A DNA stretch of 64,000 bases from Nitriliruptor sp040882055 (GCA_040882055.1 JBBECA010000051.1:47870-111869); one strand, 5' to 3'; positions 34,642 to 44,132 are shown, numbered from the stretch's first letter. Translations and numbers: made by a program. Notes: generated by a model from the letters alone, not told the origin.

Positions 34642-35802
34642 TCAGGCGTCCGCCTCCGTCGATGGTTCGGAAGGAGCATCCTCGTCGGAGTCCTCGTAGT
34701 TGGCCTGACGGACCTGCTCGGCCGATTCGTAGGCGGCCTGGATGGCCTGGGCACCCTCGTCGGAGAGGGGGTTGCCGTACTCGTCGATCAGGCCGGCGTC
34801 CAGCGCCTCCTGGAAGGCGCGCTGCTCCTCGGCGAACTGCGACTCGGACTTGATGTCGATGCGCCACCCGGTCAGCCGGGCCGCGAGGCGGGCGTTCTGG
34901 CCCTCGCGTCCGATGGCCAGCGACAGCTGGTAGTCGGGCACGATCACGAGCGCCGTGCCGTCGTCGGGGTAGAGGTAGACGTCGGTCACCTTGGCTGGCG
35001 ACAACGCGTTGGCGACCAGGCTCTCGGGCTCGTCGGACCAGCGGACGATGTCGATGCGTTCGAGCTCCTCGGTGTGGAGCTCCTTCTGGATACCGCGGGC
35101 GCGCTGGCCGGCGGGACCGACACAGGCTCCGACCGGGTCGACCTGCGGGTCGTTCGACATCACGGCCACCTTCGTGCGGTGACCAGCCTCGCGGGCGATG
35201 CCGCGGACCTCGACGATGCCCTCCTCGATCTCGGGTACCTCGAGCGCGAACAACCCGACCACCAGGGCAGGGTGGGTGCGCGAGGCGACGATCTGGGAGC
35301 CCTTGAGCTGTCGCCGGACCTCGATGACCACGGCACGGACGTGGGCGCCGTGGTCGAGCCGCTCGTTCGGGATCTGCTCGGAGTAGGGCAACAGCGCTTC
35401 GGTGCGCCCGAGCTCGAGCAGGGTCACGTTGCCCTGCTGGCTGATCTGCCCCGCCACGATGTCGCCCTCGCGGCCGACGAACTCGCCGTAGGTGGCCTCG
35501 CGCTCCGCCTCGCGCAGGCGCTGCAGGAGCACCTGCTTGGCGGTCTGGGCGACGATACGGCCGAAGTCCTTCGGCTCCTCCTGCCACTCGCTGACGATGT
35601 TGCCGTCGTCGTCGAGCTCCTGGGCGAAGAGGGTGACGTCACCCGTCACGCGGTCGACGATCACGCGCGCCTCGTCACCGGTGGCCTGGGGCGAGCGCTT
35701 GTACGCCGAGGCCATCGCGGTCTCGAACGCTTCGACCACGGTGATGAAGTCGATGGACTTCTCGCGCTCGATCTGACGCAGGGCGTCGAGGTCGATCTTC
35801 AA
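34642..35802 (-). CDS. nusA: transcription termination/antitermination factor NusA
   Basis: 386 residues, the short actinobacterial form. The N-terminal RNA-polymerase-binding domain begins KIDLDALRQIEREKSID; S1 follows (about 130-200), then two KH domains (VDPVGACVGPAGQRARGIQ and LAIGREGQNARLAARLTGW). An acidic tail ends the protein. The C-terminal acidic repeats of E. coli NusA are absent, as expected. The TTG at 35802 has GGAGG 7 bases upstream. It is in the rimP-nusA-ylxR-infB operon. Confidence 0.97.
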   Translation of the reverse strand: MKIDLDALRQIEREKSIDFITVVEAFETAMASAYKRSPQATGDEARVIVDRVTGDVTLFAQELDDDGNIVSEWQEEPKDFGRIVAQTAKQVLLQRLREAEREATYGEFVGREGDIVAGQISQQGNVTLLELGRTEALLPYSEQIPNERLDHGAHVRAVVIEVRRQLKGSQIVASRTHPALVVGLFALEVPEIEEGIVEVRGIAREAGHRTKVAVMSNDPQVDPVGACVGPAGQRARGIQKELHTEELERIDIVRWSDEPESLVANALSPAKVTDVYLYPDDGTALVIVPDYQLSLAIGREGQNARLAARLTGWRIDIKSESQFAEEQRAFQEALDAGLIDEYGNPLSDEGAQAIQAAYESAEQVRQANYEDSDEDAPSEPSTEADA

Positions 35803-35878
35803 CTCGTGGCCTCCGTTGCGGTCGTGGTTCCGGTGCGGGTGCTCGTCGCGCTCACCGTGGTCGTGTCCCACGTGTGGG

Positions 35879-36358
35879 TCACCACGGCAGCACCACCTTG
35901 CCGTGATCGATCTCGGCGAGGGGCACGGGGACGGCTCCGTCACCGGTCTCGATGGTGACCGTGTCGTCGTCGGCCCCGGTCACCTCGCCGCGCAGCTCGC
36001 GCGGGTCGCCGAGGTCCTCGAGCCGGACGATGGCGACCTCGCGGCCGATGTTGCGGACGAAGTCGCGCGGCCGGCGCAGCGGGCGCGTGGCACCGGGGCT
36101 CGTGACCTCGAGGGTGTAGGCACCCGGGATCAGATCGGTCTCGTCGAGGGCGCCACCGACCTTGCGCGACAGGGACGCGATGGTGTCCACGTCGAGCCCT
36201 GGACCCGGGCCGATCGCGTCGGCGATGAGCTTCACGACCCGCCGTCCCTGCTGCCCCTTGACCTCGACGTCGACCAGGTCGACCTCGAGCTGTTCGGCCA
36301 ACGGCACGGCGAGCTCACGCACCCGTGCGGGGAGCGTCGAGTCGTCGGGGCGTGCCAT
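35879..36358 (-). CDS. rimP: ribosome maturation factor RimP
   Basis: 159 residues. It acts in 30S assembly. The N-terminal domain has LVDVEVKGQQGRRVVKLIAD and the central YTLEVTSPGATRPLR is the signature; the C-terminal SH3-like domain follows. ATG start without a clear Shine-Dalgarno (an AGG lies 8 bases away). It is the first gene of the nusA-infB operon, behind a structured leader. Confidence 0.95.
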   Translation of the reverse strand: MARPDDSTLPARVRELAVPLAEQLEVDLVDVEVKGQQGRRVVKLIADAIGPGPGLDVDTIASLSRKVGGALDETDLIPGAYTLEVTSPGATRPLRRPRDFVRNIGREVAIVRLEDLGDPRELRGEVTGADDDTVTIETGDGAVPVPLAEIDHGKVVLPW

Positions 36359-36390
36359 GGGGGTGACCTGGGTCGTCGTGGTGGTCGTCC

Positions 36391-36510
36391 CACGACAACG
36401 GCCGGCCCGGCGGGCCGGCCGTCGCGGTGGACGTCCGTTGTCGTGTGCGCGGTGGTCCGCTACCGGGTGCTCGGACCGGAACGCACGACGCGGGCCAGCA
36501 GCCCGCGTCG
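36391..36510 (-). promoter_or_regulatory. structured leader of the rimP-nusA-infB operon
   Basis: The 234 bases between ispG and rimP contain three inverted repeats. One is 36486-36510 (10-bp arms, loop CAGCA). A second is 36398-36422 (11-bp G+C-only arms, loop GGC). The third pairs 36391-36400 with 36436-36445 (10 bp) and shares three bases of the second hairpin. The first lies just after a possible -10 box. They could terminate ispG read-through or let NusA control its own operon (inference). Confidence 0.6.
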
Positions 36511-36517
36511 AACGGCG

Positions 36518-36546
36518 ATCCTACCAGCGGCCACCGGGACTCGCAC
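36518..36546 (-). promoter_or_regulatory. candidate promoter for rimP-nusA-infB
   Basis: TAGGAT at 36518-36523 (minus strand) is a good -10. At exactly 17 bases the -35 hexamer is GTGCGA, which matches TTGACA poorly. Transcription would start near 36511, at the first leader hairpin. Confidence 0.4.
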
Positions 36547-36592
36547 CTGCGGCCCACCACCGGCACGCGGCCTTCCGACCACACCGGTCCGC

Positions 36593-37756
36593 TCAGACCA
36601 CCACGGGGTCGCCCTCGCCGCGTTCGCCGCGGATCTCCTCGGCCATCTCGGTGGCGTAGTGGACCATCGCTTCGACGATGTCCTCCTCACGCACCGTGGC
36701 GATGCGCTCGCCCTTCTTGATGATGTCGCCCTTGCCGTTGCCGGCAGCGACCCCGAGGTCGGCCTCGCGCGCCTCGCCCGGCCCGTTGACGACGCACCCC
36801 ATCACCGCGACGCGGAGGGGAGCGTCGAGGCCCTCGAGCCCCTTCTGGACCTCCTCGGCCAGCGTCCACACGTCGACCTGGGCGCGACCGCACGATGGGC
36901 ACGACACCACGTCGAGCCCGCGCTCGCGCAGGTGGAGCGCCTCGAGGATCGCGATACCGGCCTTGACCTCCTCGACCGGGTCGGCCGACAGCGACACGCG
37001 GATGGTGTCGCCGATGCCCTCGGCGAGCAGCGCACCGATCCCGACGGCGGACTTGATCGATCCCGTCTTCAGCGGCCCGGCCTCGGTGACACCGAGGTGG
37101 AGGGGGTAGTCGCACGCGGCGGCGAGCTGTCGGTAGGTCTGGATCATCACCCAGGGGTCGGAGTGCTTGACCGAGATCTTGGTGTTCCCGAACCCGACGT
37201 CCTCGAGCAGCTTCACCTCGTTCAGCGCCGACTGGACCATCGCCTCGGGCGTGGCCCTGCCGCCGTGGGCGGCGAGCACGTCGTCCTCGAGGCTGCCACC
37301 GTTGACCCCGATGCGGATGGCGACGCCGGCCTCGTCGGCGAGCTGGCCGAGGAGGGCGACCTTGTCGTGCTTCTTGATGTTGCCGGGGTTGATGCGCACG
37401 GCGGCGCAGCCGGCCTCGATGGCCAGCACCGCGTACTTCCACTGGAAGTGGATGTCGGCGATCACCGGGATGCGTGCGTGCTCGACGATGTAGGGCAGCG
37501 CCTCGGCGTCCTCTCGACGCGGGACCGCGACACGGACGATGTCGGCGCCGGCGGCCTGGCAGGCCGCGATGGCCTGGAGGGTGGTGTCGGCCTCGTGGGT
37601 CGGGGTGACCGTCATCGTCTGGACCGAGATCGGCGCATCACCGCCGACCTCGATCGGCCCCACCCGGATCTTGCGGCTCTTGCGCCGCTCGGGACCGGGC
37701 GAGGTGAAGGGATCGGGGGCCGCCTGGGCGGGCACCACGGGGAGCGTGCCGGACAC
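36593..37756 (-). CDS. ispG: (E)-4-hydroxy-3-methylbut-2-enyl-diphosphate synthase
   Basis: 387 residues. It is the penultimate step of the MEP isoprenoid pathway, using a [4Fe-4S] cluster. The cluster cysteines lie in SCPSCGR and MGCVVNGPGEAR; GDAPISVQTMT and INPGNI mark the TIM barrel. I chose the GTG at 37756 because AGAGG lies 6 bases upstream. A GTG at 37810 overlapping the rseP stop as GTGA would add 18 residues and is a real alternative. dxr lies two genes upstream, so two MEP enzymes flank rseP. Confidence 0.95.
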   Translation of the reverse strand: MSGTLPVVPAQAAPDPFTSPGPERRKSRKIRVGPIEVGGDAPISVQTMTVTPTHEADTTLQAIAACQAAGADIVRVAVPRREDAEALPYIVEHARIPVIADIHFQWKYAVLAIEAGCAAVRINPGNIKKHDKVALLGQLADEAGVAIRIGVNGGSLEDDVLAAHGGRATPEAMVQSALNEVKLLEDVGFGNTKISVKHSDPWVMIQTYRQLAAACDYPLHLGVTEAGPLKTGSIKSAVGIGALLAEGIGDTIRVSLSADPVEEVKAGIAILEALHLRERGLDVVSCPSCGRAQVDVWTLAEEVQKGLEGLDAPLRVAVMGCVVNGPGEAREADLGVAAGNGKGDIIKKGERIATVREEDIVEAMVHYATEMAEEIRGERGEGDPVVV

Positions 37757-37806
37757 GTCGGACCTCTCAGGAGACGTCGGGGGGTGCACCACGGGATCGC
37801 CGGGGT

Positions 37807-39255
37807 TCACAACCGGATCGGCTGGGTGATGTCGAGGAAGGTGAGGGCGATGAAGACGAAGCCGAGCACCGCGAGGACGGGGATCGCGACCGCGGCGATG
37901 GCACGCGGGTCGACGGTGAACTCGTCGGTGCGGCCGCGGAGCCGCCGGACGGCGTTGACCGCCCGTTCGATGCCGAGCACGGCGAGGTGACCGCCATCGA
38001 GCGGCGGGAGCGGCAGGAGGTTGAAGATGCCGATGAACACGTTGATGGACGCGATCAGCAGCAGCAACGTACCGATGCCGAACGCCGCGGCTTGACCGGC
38101 GATCCCCGCCGCGCCGACGATCGACACCGCACCTTCGGTGTCACGTTCAGCGCTGCCGGTGACCTGCGCGAAGATGCCCGCGATCCCGTCGGGGCCGAAG
38201 ACCCGGCCGATGGCGACGAAGGTCTGCTCGACCTGGGTCACGAAGCCGACCGGGCCGGTGAACGCCTCGCGCACCGCCTCGCCGGGCGGCAGGGCGGCGT
38301 AGACCTCCGTCGGCGCGAACCCGACCTGGCCGATCTCTTCGCCCGTCGTCGGGTCCTCGGCGAGCTGCGGGGTGACGGTGAGGGTGAGTTCGGTCCCGTC
38401 GCGGAGGACGGTCAGGTCGGTCGGCTCACCGGGCCGGTCGCGGATCACGTCGCGGAGCTGCTCGTAGTCGTCGGACCGGGTGCCCTCGACGGCGACCAGT
38501 TCGTCGCCGACCTCGAGCCCGGCGGCCGCCGCCGGCGAGTCCTCGAGCACGCCGGAGACGACCGGATCCACGCCGACGAACTGCGACGCGGTGAACAGGA
38601 ACATCGCCAGCAGCAACACGATGGCGATCAGGAAGTGCACCGCCGAGCCGGCCGACAGGACGATGGCGCGCTGCCACGCGGGGCGGTCGGCGAAGAACCG
38701 GCCCCGGTCACCCTCGAGCAGGCGGTGGGCGAGGTCGCCGAGCTGCTCCGAGGCGGGGACCTCGGCCGCGATGGTGACCGCTGCCGCCTCGCGGGCGTCG
38801 GCGAGCGAGCTCGACGTGCCGACGGCGGCGCGGGTGCGCTCGACGATGCGCCGGCTGGTGGCCCGGTCCGTCCCGCGCTCGCGGAGCTCGGCATCGAACC
38901 GGTCCCACGTCGTCGCGGGCACGGTGCCGGCCGCGCCCGACGCCGCACCGGCTGGGACCAGCTCGCGGTCCGCGGCCACGGCGTCGGTGGCGAACACGGT
39001 GTCGGGCACCGGCGCGAGCCGCTCGTCGAGCTCGCTCATCCCACGGATGCGCACGAAACCCCCGAGCGGCAGCGCCTTGACCCCGTACTCGGTCTCGCCA
39101 CGCCGGGTCGACCACAGGGTCGGACCGAACCCGAGGAAGAACCGGTCGGCGCGCATGCCGAACCGACGTGCGGTGAGGAAGTGCCCGGCCTCGTGCAGCA
39201 TGATCGCGACGATCAAGCTGACCACGAACACGGTGATCGCAGCGGGTCCCGACAT
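37807..39255 (-). CDS. rseP: site-2 membrane metalloprotease, RseP family
   Basis: 482 residues. It cuts substrates inside the membrane, typically anti-sigma factors. HEAGH is at 21-25 in the first transmembrane segment; a PDZ domain follows (about 245-325); the C-terminal motif LPLPPLDGGHL carries the third metal ligand. Residues about 73-185, between the first membrane segment and the second, are a hydrophilic insert larger than in E. coli RseP. ATG start, with GGAGGG upstream. It is 4 bases after dxr, the usual dxr-rseP-ispG order. Confidence 0.95.
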   Translation of the reverse strand: MSGPAAITVFVVSLIVAIMLHEAGHFLTARRFGMRADRFFLGFGPTLWSTRRGETEYGVKALPLGGFVRIRGMSELDERLAPVPDTVFATDAVAADRELVPAGAASGAAGTVPATTWDRFDAELRERGTDRATSRRIVERTRAAVGTSSSLADAREAAAVTIAAEVPASEQLGDLAHRLLEGDRGRFFADRPAWQRAIVLSAGSAVHFLIAIVLLLAMFLFTASQFVGVDPVVSGVLEDSPAAAAGLEVGDELVAVEGTRSDDYEQLRDVIRDRPGEPTDLTVLRDGTELTLTVTPQLAEDPTTGEEIGQVGFAPTEVYAALPPGEAVREAFTGPVGFVTQVEQTFVAIGRVFGPDGIAGIFAQVTGSAERDTEGAVSIVGAAGIAGQAAAFGIGTLLLLIASINVFIGIFNLLPLPPLDGGHLAVLGIERAVNAVRRLRGRTDEFTVDPRAIAAVAIPVLAVLGFVFIALTFLDITQPIRL

Positions 39256-39259
39256 GTGG

Positions 39260-40450
39260 CTAGCCCTCCACGGTCACGGCGGACCGGTGGTCGAGCGCAC
39301 CGGTGGCGCTCGTGCGTGCCCACGCATCCGCGTCGAGCACGTCCTGCAGGTGGTTCGGCGCCTGCGGCTCGGTGGCTGCCCAGGCATCGAGGGTGCGTTC
39401 GACCAGATCGGCGATGCCGAGGAAGCCGAGCTGGCCGCGACGGAAGGCCTCGACCGCGACCTCGTTGGCGGCGTTCAGCACGGCCGGCCAGGTACCCCGT
39501 CGTCGCCCCGCCTCCTCGGCGAGGTCGAGCGCGCGGAAGGTGGTCCGGTCGACGGGCTCGAAGGTGAGCTCGCTGGCGCGCGTCCAGTCGCAGGCGACGA
39601 AGGCGTGCTCGAGCCGCTCCGGCCAGGTCATCGCCAGCTGGATCGGCAGACGCATGTCGGGTGGCGAGAGCTGCGCGAGCGTCGAGCCGTCGACGAACTC
39701 GACCATCGAGTGCACCACCGACTGGGGGTGGACGACCACGTCGATGTGGTCCCACGGCACGTCGAACAGCTCGTGGGCCTCGATGAGCTCGAGCCCCTTG
39801 TTCATCAGGGTCGCCGAGTTGATGGTGACGACCGGCCCCATCGACCAGGTCGGGTGTGCGAGCGCGTCCGCAACCGTGACGTCGGCGAGCTGTTCGCGGG
39901 AGCGACCCCGGAACGGCCCGCCGGATGCGGTGACGACCAGCCGTCCGACCTCGCTGCGCCGTCCACCCCGCAGGCACTGTGCCAGCGCCGAGTGCTCGGA
40001 GTCCACCGGGATGAGGTGGCTCTCGCGCCCACCGGCGCGTTCGGCCGCAGCGACCACCAGGTCGCCGCCGACGATGAGCGATTCCTTGTTGGCCAGCGCG
40101 ACGGGGGTCCCCGCCGCGAGCGCCGCGAGCGTCGGGGCGAGGCCGACCGCACCGGTGATCCCGTTGAGGACGAGATCGGCGTCGTCACCCGCGAGCTCGA
40201 CGACGCCCTCCTGGCCGTCGAGCACCTCGAGGTCGGGACGAGCGTCGCGGAGCTGACGGGCCGCGGCCGGGTCGGCGAGCGCGACGCGGCCCACCCCGAG
40301 GCTGTCGGCCTGGGCCGCGACGGTGGCGCCGTCCCGGCCCGCCGCCAGGGCGACGACCTCGAAACGGTCGGGGTGGGCGGCGACGACGTCGAGCGCCTGG
40401 GTCCCGATGGACCCGGTCGATCCGAGCAGCACGATCCGGCGTCGCGTCAC
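39260..40450 (-). CDS. dxr: 1-deoxy-D-xylulose-5-phosphate reductoisomerase
   Basis: 396 residues. It makes MEP from DXP with NADPH. LLGSTGSIGTQALDVV is the nucleotide motif, ANKESLIVGG and PVDSEHSA are active-site segments, and NSATLMNKGLELIEA is typical. The GTG at 40450 overlaps the rlmN stop as GTGA. Confidence 0.97.
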   Translation of the reverse strand: MTRRRIVLLGSTGSIGTQALDVVAAHPDRFEVVALAAGRDGATVAAQADSLGVGRVALADPAAARQLRDARPDLEVLDGQEGVVELAGDDADLVLNGITGAVGLAPTLAALAAGTPVALANKESLIVGGDLVVAAAERAGGRESHLIPVDSEHSALAQCLRGGRRSEVGRLVVTASGGPFRGRSREQLADVTVADALAHPTWSMGPVVTINSATLMNKGLELIEAHELFDVPWDHIDVVVHPQSVVHSMVEFVDGSTLAQLSPPDMRLPIQLAMTWPERLEHAFVACDWTRASELTFEPVDRTTFRALDLAEEAGRRRGTWPAVLNAANEVAVEAFRRGQLGFLGIADLVERTLDAWAATEPQAPNHLQDVLDADAWARTSATGALDHRSAVTVEG

Positions 40451-41625
40451 GAGCCGTCCCCGTCGCGCATCGGCAGCAGCTGGTCGACCCGCTCGGCAGC
40501 ACCGACGGCGGCGGGCAGGCGGCTGCCCGCACCGAGGTCGTAGCTGGCCAGCAGCTGGCCGCACGCCGCGTCGGCGTCGCGCCCACGGGTGTCACGCAGG
40601 GTGATGTTCGCGCCGCGGGCCCGGACCCGATCGACGAACGCGTGCGTGGCGCGAGCCGTCGGCTCCTTCCACTGGACGCCGGGCGTCGGGTTCATCGGGA
40701 TGACGTTGACGTGCGCGCGGAGCCGCCGAGCGATCACCGCGAGCCGGTCGGCCTGGTGCGCATCGTCGTTGACGTCACCGATGAGGCACCACTCGATGGT
40801 GACACGCCGGTTGGTGGTGTCCCGGTACCGGCGGACCGCATCCTCGAGTTCGGCGAGGGGGTGCGAGCGGTTGACCGGGACCAGCTCGTCGCGCAGCTCG
40901 TCGGTCGCCGCGTGGAGGCTCACCGCCAGGGTCACCGGCAGTCCGACGGCGGCGAGCTTGTCGATGCCGGGGACCAACCCGACCGTCGACACCGTGATGC
41001 CCCGGGCCGAGAGCCGGAACCCCTCCGGGTCGTGGAGCCACCGGACGGTCGCGAGCGTGGCCGGCAGGTTCGCCAGCGGTTCGCCCATCCCCATGAACAC
41101 GACGTTGGTGACGTGGTCGGGGGCGTCCTGGGGCAGCGAGTCGGCGTCGATGGTCCCGCTGCGCAGCGCCGCATCGCAGACCACGACCTGGCGGACCACC
41201 TCGCCGGCGGTCAGCTGGCGGCGGAAGCCGAGCTGGCCGGTGGCGCAGAACGGACAGCCCATGGCACAGCCCGCCTGCGTCGAGATGCAGACGGTGGCGC
41301 GCCCGGGGTAGAGCATCAGGACGGTCTCGATCGACTCGCCGTCCGGGTAGCGCAGCAGCAGCTTGTGGGTGTGCCCGTCGTCGGCCACGGTGTGGGCCAC
41401 CAGCTCGGGCCGGGCGGGGGCGAACCGCTCCGCGAGGCTCGCGCGCAGGTCCCGTGGTAGGTCGGTCATCTCGGCCGGGTCGTCGATGCCGCGCACCAGC
41501 CAGGCGTGCACCTGACGGGAGCGGTAGGCGGGCGCGCCGAGGTCGGCGAGCACGTCGGCGAGCCCGTCGCGATCGAGCGCGTACGGGTCGATCGCCTCGG
41601 GACTCGAGGTGGCAGCGGTGGGCAC
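40447..41625 (-). CDS. rlmN: 23S rRNA (adenine2503-C2) / tRNA A37 methyltransferase
   Basis: 392 residues. It is a radical-SAM methyltransferase. The cluster motif is GCAMGCPFCATG (CxxxCxxC); the conserved methyl-carrying and resolving cysteines are in the N-terminal half of the barrel and in DADAACGQL. GMGEPL and the NPTPG region are typical. GTG start, with GGAG upstream. Coupled to dxr. Confidence 0.97.
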   Translation of the reverse strand: MPTAATSSPEAIDPYALDRDGLADVLADLGAPAYRSRQVHAWLVRGIDDPAEMTDLPRDLRASLAERFAPARPELVAHTVADDGHTHKLLLRYPDGESIETVLMLYPGRATVCISTQAGCAMGCPFCATGQLGFRRQLTAGEVVRQVVVCDAALRSGTIDADSLPQDAPDHVTNVVFMGMGEPLANLPATLATVRWLHDPEGFRLSARGITVSTVGLVPGIDKLAAVGLPVTLAVSLHAATDELRDELVPVNRSHPLAELEDAVRRYRDTTNRRVTIEWCLIGDVNDDAHQADRLAVIARRLRAHVNVIPMNPTPGVQWKEPTARATHAFVDRVRARGANITLRDTRGRDADAACGQLLASYDLGAGSRLPAAVGAAERVDQLLPMRDGDGS

Positions 41626-41706
41626 GGTGCTCCGGAGGGTCGGACGGGACGAGCACCGATGGTACGGCAGCTCCTGCGCCCGCCGTCCGGGGTCAGCCGC
41701 GTCGGC

Positions 41707-42594
41707 TCAGCTCGAGCGGGCGAACAGCTCGAGGACGTAGAAGCCGACCGGCATCGCGAACAGGATGCCGTCCACGCGGTCGAGCACCCCACCGTGCCCG
41801 GGCAGGAGATCGCCGAGGTCCTTGACGCCGAGATCGCGCTTGATCATCGATTCCGTGAGGTCGCCGAGGACCGCCGCGGACCCGCAGACCAACGCGAGGA
41901 CGGCCGCGCTGGTCACGGTGAAGGTGTCGCTGACCGCCGGCAGGACGAGGACCGCGAGCAGCGTCGCGAGCAGCAGGCCCCCGACGAAGCCCTCCCAGGT
42001 CTTGTTGGGGCTGACCGTCGGCGCGATCGGATGCTTGCCGAACGCGACCCCGACCGCGTAGGCGCCGATGTCGGCGAAGATCGCCGCCCCGATGACCCCC
42101 ATGGTCGCGACCACCGCATCCTCGGGGCGGGTGATCAGCAGCACCGCGAACGAGGCGAGGAACCCGACCCAGAGCCCGAACATCACCGTCGAGGCGAGCC
42201 GACCGACCACGTCGCGGCGGCCCGGGTCCGACAGTTGCCACAGGACGGCACCGACGAACAGCACGCCGACCCCGACGGCCTGGCCCGCGTGGCGGGCCTG
42301 GTAGGCACCGAACAGCATCACCGCGCTGGCGACGAGCAGGACGGGGACGTCGAGCTGGACCCCGACCGTCCGCAGCGTGCGGCCCGCTTCGACGCAGGCG
42401 AGCCCCACCAGGACCGCCACCACCAGGCTGAACGCCACGGGGTGCCAGAAGAGCGAGCCGAGGAAGATGCCGGCGAGCAGGACGCCGACCCCGATCGCCA
42501 GCGGCAGATCGCGGCCACCGACCATCTTGCGGGACGCCGTCGGCGGGGCCCCGGAGGTCTCCCCCGGTCCCGTCGGCCCCGCCGGGGTCCCCAC
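41707..42594 (-). CDS. cdsA: phosphatidate cytidylyltransferase
   Basis: 295 residues. It makes CDP-diacylglycerol, the precursor of acidic phospholipids. About eight transmembrane helices and the C-terminal signature KDLGDLLPGHGGVLDRVDG are present. GTG start, with GGGAG upstream. Located between frr and rlmN. Confidence 0.96.
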   Translation of the reverse strand: MGTPAGPTGPGETSGAPPTASRKMVGGRDLPLAIGVGVLLAGIFLGSLFWHPVAFSLVVAVLVGLACVEAGRTLRTVGVQLDVPVLLVASAVMLFGAYQARHAGQAVGVGVLFVGAVLWQLSDPGRRDVVGRLASTVMFGLWVGFLASFAVLLITRPEDAVVATMGVIGAAIFADIGAYAVGVAFGKHPIAPTVSPNKTWEGFVGGLLLATLLAVLVLPAVSDTFTVTSAAVLALVCGSAAVLGDLTESMIKRDLGVKDLGDLLPGHGGVLDRVDGILFAMPVGFYVLELFARSS

Positions 42595-42615
42595 GCTCCC
42601 GCTCCCTCGTCGGCG

Positions 42616-43176
42616 TCAGACCTCGAGCAGGTCCCGTTCCTTCTGGTCGAGCAGCTCGTCGATACGCGACACGTGCGCCCCGGTCATGTCCTCGAGCTTC
42701 TTGGAGGCCCGCTCACGTTCGTCGGTCCCGACCTCCCCCTCGTCCTCGAGCTTCTGCATCGCGTCGCGGGCGCTCCGACGGACGTTGCGCACCGCGATGC
42801 GCCCATCCTCGGCGGCGGCCTTGGCCATCTTGATGAAGTCCTTGCGCCGCTCCTCGGTCAGCTCGGGGAACACGCAGCGGATGACCGTGCCGTCCGAGGA
42901 GGGGTTCAGGCCGAGGCCCGAGTCGCGGATGGCCTTCTCGATCTGGTTGACCGACCCCTTGTCGAAGGGGTTGACCATCAGGATCCGGGGCTCCGGGACC
43001 GAGAAGTTGGCCAGCTGCTGCAGCGGGGTCGGCGCCCCGTAGTAGTCGACCGTGATCTTCTGCAGGATCTGGGGGTTGGCGCGCCCGGTGCGGATGGTGC
43101 CGAAGTCGGCGGAGACCTTCTCGACCGCCTGGTCCATCCGCCGGTTGGCGTCCTTGGTGACCTCGTCGAGGTTCAT
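42616..43176 (-). CDS. frr: ribosome recycling factor
   Basis: 186 residues, the family length. It splits post-termination ribosomes with EF-G. IRTGRANPQILQKITVDYYG and VRNVRRSARD are conserved. ATG start, with AGGAG upstream. It is 42 bases after pyrH. Confidence 0.98.
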   Translation of the reverse strand: MNLDEVTKDANRRMDQAVEKVSADFGTIRTGRANPQILQKITVDYYGAPTPLQQLANFSVPEPRILMVNPFDKGSVNQIEKAIRDSGLGLNPSSDGTVIRCVFPELTEERRKDFIKMAKAAAEDGRIAVRNVRRSARDAMQKLEDEGEVGTDERERASKKLEDMTGAHVSRIDELLDQKERDLLEV

Positions 43177-43218
43177 CGTCAGCTCCTGGTCCGTGCTCGT
43201 GGACGGTGGTGGGGTGGC

Positions 43219-43983
43219 TCAGGCCGGGGCGGCCGTGGCCGTGGCCGTAGCCGTGGCCGTGGCCGGGCGTACCAAGGTGCCGACGTGTTCGCCTCGCACC
43301 ACGCGGCCGATGTTGCCCTCGCGGAGCAGCTCGAAGACCACGATCGGCAGGGCGTTGTCCATGCACAGCGAGATGGCGGTGGAGTCCATCACCTGCAGGC
43401 CCTGGTTGAGCACCGAGAGGAAGTCGATCTCGTCGTAGCGGACGGCGTCCGGATCCTTCTTCGGGTCACGGTCGTAGACGCCGTCGACGCCGGTGCCCTT
43501 CAGGATCGCCTCGGCGCCGATCTCGAGCGCACGCTGCGCTGCGGTGGTGTCGGTGGTGAAGTACGGGACACCGAGCCCGGCGGCGAAGATCACCACCCGA
43601 CCCTTCTCGAGGTGTCGGAGCGCCCGTCGCCGGATGTAGGGCTCGGCGACCTCCTGCATGCCGATCGCGGTCTGGACCCGGGTCTCGACGCCGGCCTTCT
43701 CGAGGGCGTCCTGCAGGGCGAGCGCGTTGATCGTCGTGGCGAGCATGCCCATGTGGTCGGCGCTCGAGCGGTCCATGCCGGTCGCCGACGGCGAGTTGCC
43801 CCGGAAGATGTTGCCACCACCGACCACGATGCTGACCTGGGTGCCGGAGGCGGCCTCCTGCGCGACCTCGCGCGCGACCTGACGCACGATGCCGGGATCG
43901 ATCCCACCCTTGACCGTCGGGTCGGAGAACGCCTCGCCCGAGAGCTTGAGCAGGACGCGCGAGAAGGGGGTGCGGTGCGGCAC
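43219..43983 (-). CDS. pyrH: UMP kinase
   Basis: 254 residues. It phosphorylates UMP to UDP. LLKLSGEAF, VVGGGNIFRG, and the acidic-substrate segment DGVYDRDPKKDPDA are typical. The last 16 residues are a Thr-Ala dipeptide tail encoded by a 6-base repeat and are not part of the fold. GTG start at 43983, with GGAG 6 bases upstream. Confidence 0.97.
   Translation of the reverse strand: MPHRTPFSRVLLKLSGEAFSDPTVKGGIDPGIVRQVAREVAQEAASGTQVSIVVGGGNIFRGNSPSATGMDRSSADHMGMLATTINALALQDALEKAGVETRVQTAIGMQEVAEPYIRRRALRHLEKGRVVIFAAGLGVPYFTTDTTAAQRALEIGAEAILKGTGVDGVYDRDPKKDPDAVRYDEIDFLSVLNQGLQVMDSTAISLCMDNALPIVVFELLREGNIGRVVRGEHVGTLVRPATATATATATAAPA
43231..43260 (-). repeat. five 6-base repeats in the pyrH 3' end
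   Basis: GCCGTG (once GCCGTA) occurs five times in a row on the plus strand, encoding alternating Ala-Thr residues at the PyrH C-terminus. Such short arrays can vary by slippage without shifting the frame. Confidence 0.8.
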
Positions 43984-44132
43984 GGAGGGCTCCGGTCGGG
44001 CTCGGTCGGCCGGGTATCGCGGCGAGACTAGCCGCGCGGGGGGGACGCCGACCTCGTCGCGCCGCGGGCCGGCGACCGGCGCGGATGACGCGACGGTGGC
44101 CGGCCCGGAGACGGCGGCGGGGACGGTCGGGG

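Noticed and set aside
37757..37810. Longer ispG start with a GTGA overlap
   Set aside because: No ribosome site there, and the GTG at 37756 has AGAGG; kept as an alternative, not excluded.
41506..44031. Open frame of 841 codons opposite cdsA, frr and pyrH
   Set aside because: It spans three well-identified genes on the other strand and has no domain.
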